From NCBI GenBank assembly GCA_947039055.1, contig CAMQYB010000041.1:1-11601 (forward strand): a stretch of 11,601 nucleotides of DNA. Direction: 5' to 3'. This DNA is from an uncultured Deferribacteraceae bacterium. Lineage in GTDB: Bacteria; Chrysiogenota; Deferribacteres; Deferribacterales; Mucispirillaceae. Positions 7,844-11,601 of this stretch are shown here, in pieces; within the stretch, counting starts at the first letter, position 1; each line of letters begins with the position of its first letter. A model generated the notes under the pieces. It ran no database searches. It was not told the DNA's origin and saw nothing but the letters and a program-made list of their open reading frames with translations. Made by a program: the position numbers and the translations under genes.

Positions 7844-7908
7844 GTTAGGATGATTCATCGTAATGGATATAAAGTTTATGTGTGCATTAAGTACAATTAG
7901 AGGTATAT

Positions 7909-9636
7909 ATGGTTAAATTAATAGCTAGGCTTCGTATAAGAATGATTCTAATAATGATATTTTCATTTGGTCTTATTTTCCTAATATCAATTCTTCTTAC
8001 TATGGCGTATGTTTCTTATTCGGTTAATAGTGGTGTTGAAGGTTCTTCATCAAACGCTACAGCGACGGATTTATTTGATGAAATAGAGAAAAACAGATTA
8101 TTTGCAGTATCTTCAATAAAGATATATATCGCTACGAAAAACAAATCTTACTATAATGATTATCAATCAAGCCTTAAAAGATCTGCTCAAATAAATGAGG
8201 AGATAAAGGGGTTAAATAAGATAGAATTTATAGGTAAAATTATTAATAATTTAGAGAGTGTTAATACAGCTATTTTATCTAGTAAAAGTTACGAAGACAG
8301 AGCATTAACGCTATTTAATGATGGCGATTATGCAGGTGCAGAAGCGTTGATTTATGGAAAAGATTACGCAGATAATATAGATAAAACATTAGCAGCCATT
8401 AGCGAAGCTACATCCAAGAATGTAGTGATATTAGATAACACGGTAACGAAAGATATAAATAAAGTTAAGACACTTGTCGTTGGTGCAACAATATTTTTGG
8501 TAATTTTCTTGCTTTTATTTAATTTATTTGTAACAGGCACGGTAATGATTATTGCAAAAGCTTTTGGACGTATGAGCAGTCTGTTTGCAGTTTTAGGAAA
8601 CGGATATTTAACATATCGATTACCTGAACTTAAGACTCAGAATGAAGTTTTTACTACATACGCTGCGATCAATGATTTTGTTCAAAAAATATCAGATATG
8701 TTAAAAGATGTAGTTGATGCATCAGGACATATTGAAAGAGATAATACTAGCCTTGTAAACACGATGAACGAGTTGGATATCACGTTTAATTCACAATCAG
8801 AGCAGGTAACAAAGAGTGCTGAGAATATGGAAACAATCACATTGAAACTTAAAAAAGTAGTTGAAATGCTTCAATCAGATAGTGACGTTATTAAGGACGC
8901 TGTTAAAGATACTGAAGAGGGTCAAGCTCAACTTACGATCGTTAAAAATTCGATGCAAAATATTAATCAACAAACTGATTCCTTATCAGGCACGATAACT
9001 AAATTGTCAGACTCATCAGCAGAGATAGGTAGCATTATTACAGTTATTAATGACATAGCAGATCAAACAAATCTGTTAGCATTAAACGCTGCGATTGAGG
9101 CTGCAAGAGCTGGAGAAGCTGGTAGAGGATTTGCAGTTGTTGCAGATGAAGTTCGTAAGTTAGCAGAGCGTACTCAGAAAGCAACAAGTGAGATAGAGCA
9201 GATTATATCTACGTTGCAGAATGATTCGGAGATCGCATCAACAGAGATGATGAAAGCATCAACAACAGTATCTGATGGAGTCCAATCAATAGAGGTAACG
9301 GAGACGGCATTTAATAAGATATATGGTGGAGTTAATAGTATTTATAAGACTACGGGTATAATTAATGAAGAGGTTACACAAAACTATGATTTAATACTTA
9401 ATATTTCTGAGTTAGCACAATCGGTTGCATCAGGAATTGAGGAGTCAACATCTGCGGTATCTGAGGTAACAATTATTGTGAAAAACCTTCAAGACAGACT
9501 AGAGCTTTTAAATGAGAAGTTGTTTTCATTTGATATAAGTAGTGAGCATGAGCTTATGGTATCTGGTAAGAGTAAAGATATGTTAGAGAAAATGAGTATT
9601 GAGAAGAAAAACCTTAACAGACCGAAAAAAGATTAA
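7909..9636 (+). CDS. Methyl-accepting chemotaxis protein, copy 2
   Basis: A 575-residue chemoreceptor with the same plan as its upstream neighbour: TM1 at about 12-36; a periplasmic helical sensor (YIATKNKSYYNDY early, LFNDGDYAGAEALIYGKDY late); TM2 at about 187-216; HAMP with LGNGYLTYRLPEL, where Tyr233 replaces the Asp of the usual GDLT pattern; and the signalling domain with the conserved tip at Glu403. The sensor is clearly homologous to that of copy 1 but diverged, suggesting a different ligand. The C-terminus is about 24 residues longer, ending in a Lys-rich tail (RPKKD) without an NWETF-type tether. The start is set by TAGAGGT at 7898-7904, five bases before ATG. It has its own promoter candidate upstream and terminator-like hairpins downstream. 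Confidence 0.96.
   Translation: MVKLIARLRIRMILIMIFSFGLIFLISILLTMAYVSYSVNSGVEGSSSNATATDLFDEIEKNRLFAVSSIKIYIATKNKSYYNDYQSSLKRSAQINEEIKGLNKIEFIGKIINNLESVNTAILSSKSYEDRALTLFNDGDYAGAEALIYGKDYADNIDKTLAAISEATSKNVVILDNTVTKDINKVKTLVVGATIFLVIFLLLFNLFVTGTVMIIAKAFGRMSSLFAVLGNGYLTYRLPELKTQNEVFTTYAAINDFVQKISDMLKDVVDASGHIERDNTSLVNTMNELDITFNSQSEQVTKSAENMETITLKLKKVVEMLQSDSDVIKDAVKDTEEGQAQLTIVKNSMQNINQQTDSLSGTITKLSDSSAEIGSIITVINDIADQTNLLALNAAIEAARAGEAGRGFAVVADEVRKLAERTQKATSEIEQIISTLQNDSEIASTEMMKASTTVSDGVQSIEVTETAFNKIYGGVNSIYKTTGIINEEVTQNYDLILNISELAQSVASGIEESTSAVSEVTIIVKNLQDRLELLNEKLFSFDISSEHELMVSGKSKDMLEKMSIEKKNLNRPKKD
9034..9209 (+). repeat. Chemoreceptor tip block, copy B of the near-identical pair
   Basis: Partner of 7027-7202 at a constant offset of 2007 bases: 174 of 176 positions identical by direct reading, in direct orientation. 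Recombination between the two copies would fuse the sensor of copy 1 to the tail of copy 2 in frame and delete about 2 kb. Confidence 0.85.
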
Positions 9637-9824
9637 GAAATAAGAGATCTGAATTTCATAATAGATAATAATTCGAGCCAAATTATACAACTATGTTTGT
9701 GATACAGCTTGGTAGTAATAGAAACAATAGAAGTAAAAAGTTAAGGTTTAAGAATTTAGATTATCTGTTTAGCAAGTCACGTAGATATAGTGTTTTATAT
9801 ACTATATATTATAATAAATGTTTT

Positions 9825-9877
9825 AAAAGTGAACGGTTATGGTTGATATTTATATTGATCTATCCGTTCATTTTTTT
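9825..9877 (+). terminator. Terminator-like hairpin, probably for the second chemoreceptor transcript
   Basis: aaaagtgaacgg (9825-9836) pairs with ccgttcattttt (9864-9875), 12 pairs with a single G-U. The loop is 27 bases and the last T run is 9871-9877. The A-run/stem/T-run layout is typical of an intrinsic terminator, but the loop is long and the site is about 190 bases past the stop codon. Confidence 0.6.
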
Positions 9878-9915
9878 GTTAAATGTTATTGTATGTTTTT
9901 AAGTATCTCACCTTT

Positions 9916-9944
9916 GCAAGATTTTGAATTTTGCTATATTTTTT
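9916..9944 (+). terminator. Weak terminator-like hairpin
   Basis: gcaagat (9916-9922) and attttgc (9928-9934) form seven pairs with one G-U and a five-base loop, followed by a T-rich tract to 9944. It is weaker than its neighbours and may be chance in AT-rich DNA. Confidence 0.3.
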
Positions 9945-9967
9945 ATCGGTTGTCGTTTTTAACTTTT

Positions 9968-10006
9968 AGTTAAGTCAGATATTTCTACTGCTTAACTTTT
10001 TTATTT
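9968..10006 (+). terminator. Terminator-like hairpin at the 3' end of the pseudogene
   Basis: agttaag (9968-9974) pairs with cttaact (9991-9997); after a one-base bulge, cag (9976-9978) pairs with ctg (9988-9990). A T-rich tract follows (ttttttattttt after the stem). The T tract makes it a plus-strand terminator, facing the minus-strand pseudogene whose last codons it overlaps. Confidence 0.55.
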
Positions 10007-10378
10007 TTGCAACTATAATTGGTGCGAGTAATGAAGTTGACACAACTAAGATCCATAAATTTCCTGTTAAGGGGTTGATTGTTTTAAAAAATCTAACAAG
10101 GTTTTTTCATCATCTATAAAAAATATTAACTCAAATAGATTAGTCAAAATGAACCAGATAACACCTATTAAAACGTACTCTTAAGCTTTGCCACCTTTAA
10201 GTTTTGGAAGAAATATGGATCGTTACAATAAAAATAAAGATAGACAATGTTATAGCACTTAATAGCAAAGTGATATTATTTCCAAGCAGTGGTGTAATAA
10301 TCTTTTCACGCAATCCACCGTTCAAAATTGTAAACGGTATAATGAGAGCCATATTAAGATTGATTTTAAAATTTTCAT
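9975..10378 (-). pseudogene. Decayed gene for a small multi-pass membrane protein (about 130 residues)
   Basis: The intact ancestor is readable only by switching frames on the minus strand. From 10378: MKILKSILIWL. In a second frame from about 10352: LIIPFTILNGGLREKII, then TPLLGNN and a hydrophobic stretch to IVTIHI. In a third frame from about 10215: FLPKLKGGKA, an in-frame TAA (10183-10181), then EYVLIGVIWFILTNLFE and DDEKTLLDFLK. In a fourth segment from 10079: INPLTGNLWILVV, then LLAPIIVAKI, ending at TGA 9977-9975. The joined product has four hydrophobic segments. NGxLRE..PLLG, the IGxxWxxLTxxFE motif and NPLTGNLW recur, in my memory, in a small uncharacterised bacterial membrane protein family; I know no assigned function. 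At least three frameshifts and one nonsense codon make expression unlikely. An SD-like AGGAAA remains before the old start. Confidence 0.8.
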
Positions 10379-10479
10379 CAATACTTTTTCCTAATATAAT
10401 ATTATGATTGATCTATAATATCAATTTTAACAAATATGCTATATAAATATATAAAAAGATATTTATTTTATTCTCATAA

Positions 10480-10488
10480 TGATATAAT
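10480..10488 (+). promoter_or_regulatory. Extended -10 promoter for the TPR gene
   Basis: TGATATAAT (10480-10488) is a full TATAAT with the extended TGn element. The predicted start is near 10495, leaving a leader of about 30 bases before the proposed ATT start. No clear -35 is present. The promoter sits upstream of the only good Shine-Dalgarno, which supports translation starting in this short region. Confidence 0.55.
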
Positions 10489-10513
10489 ATGAAAGTTAGG
10501 TTGTGGTAGTTTT

Positions 10514-10518
10514 AGGAG
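10514..10518 (+). promoter_or_regulatory. Ribosome binding site that decides the TPR gene start
   Basis: AGGAG lies seven bases before ATT at 10526, which is in the TPR frame. The ATG directly after it (10519) has no spacing, is in another frame and stops after four codons. The ATG pair at 10536 is also out of frame. Confidence 0.55.
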
Positions 10519-10525
10519 ATGTTTT

Positions 10526-11601
10526 ATTTATAAAAATGATGAAGCTAGACTTGATGATGATAAAAAAAGTCTTATAAAGATTTTAAATGATATTAATGGG
10601 AAACTAAAAACTAACGATAAAGATCCTAATTTGCACAATCAGATCGCAACTATCTATATCAAATTAAAACAGTATAGTAAAGCTATCAAATCTATCAATG
10701 AGGCGATAAAATTAGATCCTACTAATCCTGAATATTTAAACTATAAAGGCAATGCACTACTTTATAAAAACAGATTTAATGAAGCTTTAATATATTTTAA
10801 TCAAGCTATTAATATAAAACCAACTGAACCTGCTTATCAAATCAATAAAGCTTCAGCACTCTATTCTCTTCAAAAATATTCCCAAGCTTTAACATTGTAT
10901 GACACGTTATTAATTTTAAATATTAACGATATAGAATCGTTAATAGGTAAGGGTGATACTCTGTTTATGATGAACAGGTATCAAGAGGCATTAACAATTT
11001 ATGAACAAGTTTTATTAGTTGATAATGATAATATGGATGTAATAAAATTAGTTGGTTTATTGCAAAAGCATCTAACTAATCCTAAAAATAGAAGTAATAA
11101 ATTTTCACTCTTTAAGCTAAGGGTTGTGAAAAAAGATGTACTTACTAAATCTCTTAAAAAGATACAAATTATATTTGCGATATTTTTATTATCTGTAATT
11201 TGTTACATAACATATAGTGTATATAATGAAAGTGATAATATTGGTGCACTTGTTAGATCGGTAGAAGTTTCACGTCTGTTAAATAAGTTTGATGAAGCAT
11301 TGACTCGCACAGATGAGATAATCGTATCGTTTCCAAACTCTGATGTTGGATATAAATTAAAGGTGGATATTTTGTTTGAGTTAGAACGATATGAAGAGGC
11401 GAATATTTATATCGACAAACTTATGACGGATAATCAAAATGATCTTGGATTATATATGTTAAAAGGTATTTCACTTGGTGAGTCTGATCAAAAACCTAAA
11501 GCTGTTGAATATCTTAATATATATCTATCAACATATCCTGATGATGATTTCATTATTATGTATAGAGATAAATTACAGAAATCAATTGATAATAAAAGTG
11601 G
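10526..11601 (+). CDS. TPR-repeat membrane protein (3' end beyond the right edge), probable ATT start
   Basis: The frame is open from just after TGA at 10490-10492 to the window edge; from ATT at 10526 that is 358 codons and 2 bases. Four canonical tetratricopeptide repeats come first, roughly residues 35-170 (IYIKLKQYSKAIKSINEAI, then LLYKNRFNEALIYFNQAI, LYSLQKYSQALTLYD and LFMMNRYQEALTIYEQVL). A Lys-rich stretch and one membrane segment (about 215-233, IIFAIFLLSVICYITY) follow, then at least two or three more TPR-like helix pairs (LLNKFDEALTRTDEII, LFELERYEEANIYIDKL). The Lys-rich flank suggests the N-terminal TPRs are cytoplasmic and the C-terminal ones outside the membrane. TPRs bind other proteins; the partner is unknown. 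No ATG, GTG or TTG lies in frame near the start. ATT at 10526 is chosen because AGGAG is seven bases upstream and a promoter lies 38 bases upstream. Confidence 0.85.
   Translation, partial: MYKNDEARLDDDKKSLIKILNDINGKLKTNDKDPNLHNQIATIYIKLKQYSKAIKSINEAIKLDPTNPEYLNYKGNALLYKNRFNEALIYFNQAINIKPTEPAYQINKASALYSLQKYSQALTLYDTLLILNINDIESLIGKGDTLFMMNRYQEALTIYEQVLLVDNDNMDVIKLVGLLQKHLTNPKNRSNKFSLFKLRVVKKDVLTKSLKKIQIIFAIFLLSVICYITYSVYNESDNIGALVRSVEVSRLLNKFDEALTRTDEIIVSFPNSDVGYKLKVDILFELERYEEANIYIDKLMTDNQNDLGLYMLKGISLGESDQKPKAVEYLNIYLSTYPDDDFIIMYRDKLQKSIDNKS

Larger units (their letters stand above)
9637..9974. other. Gene-free stretch after the second chemoreceptor
   Basis: About 340 bases with no coding region I can support on either strand. 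The only long open frame (9693-9902) lacks a ribosome binding site, has no recognisable domain and runs through a terminator. The stretch holds the hairpins described separately and a consensus TATAAT at 9810-9815, which has no clear -35 partner. Confidence 0.6.

Noticed and set aside
7863..7916. 17-codon open frame overlapping the start of the second chemoreceptor (possible leader peptide)
   Set aside because: It has no well-spaced Shine-Dalgarno and no codon pattern suggesting attenuation; this length is expected by chance.
9693..9902. 69-residue open frame ending in a hydrophobic stretch
   Set aside because: It has no ribosome binding site and no recognisable domain, and its last third is the terminator hairpin at 9825-9877.
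10204..10407. 67-residue plus-strand open frame
   Set aside because: It is the opposite-strand shadow of the minus-strand pseudogene, whose joined translation has recognisable motifs; this one does not.

Overview
The window is AT-rich (about 30% GC by eye) with densely packed genes, codon use dominated by A/T-ending codons, ggagg-type ribosome binding sites, a lipoprotein, two transmembrane chemoreceptors and a futalosine-pathway enzyme. That suggests a motile, diderm, low-GC bacterium making menaquinone by the futalosine route. Deferribacterota fits best in my judgement; Brachyspira-like or Campylobacterota-like organisms are alternatives. The sequence alone does not settle the phylum.

Layout. 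Positions 1-830 (minus) hold most of metF, cut by the left edge. A divergent promoter region (831-943) separates it from a plus-strand run: an exported lytic-transglycosylase-like protein with an altered catalytic site (944-1540), a futalosine hydrolase (mqnB, 1607-2275), and, 8 bases further on, a 1172-residue lipoprotein (2284-5802) built from ASH-type beta-sandwich domains and a Kelch-like propeller region. The first ASH-like domain is followed by a linker encoded by a GC-rich 15-bp tandem repeat. Next come two tandem methyl-accepting chemotaxis proteins (5902-7557 and 7909-9636), homologous throughout and sharing a nearly identical 176-bp block over the signalling tip. The 351-bp gap between them holds a terminator, a promoter candidate inside an inverted repeat, and an attenuator-like hairpin.

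Downstream, 9637-9974 contains only terminator-like hairpins. It is followed by a minus-strand pseudogene (9975-10378) of a small multi-pass membrane protein, broken by at least three frameshifts and one nonsense codon. A TPR protein with a central membrane segment (10526 to the right edge) has a good promoter and Shine-Dalgarno sequence but no ATG, GTG or TTG in a suitable place, so it probably starts at ATT.

The two chemoreceptors form a sensory pair. The transglycosylase-like protein, mqnB and the lipoprotein may be co-transcribed, but I see no shared pathway. I did not find a convincing undescribed multi-gene system. The most unusual items are the coding minisatellite, the degenerate transglycosylase site, the ATT start, the previously unlabelled pseudogene and the homogenised receptor block.
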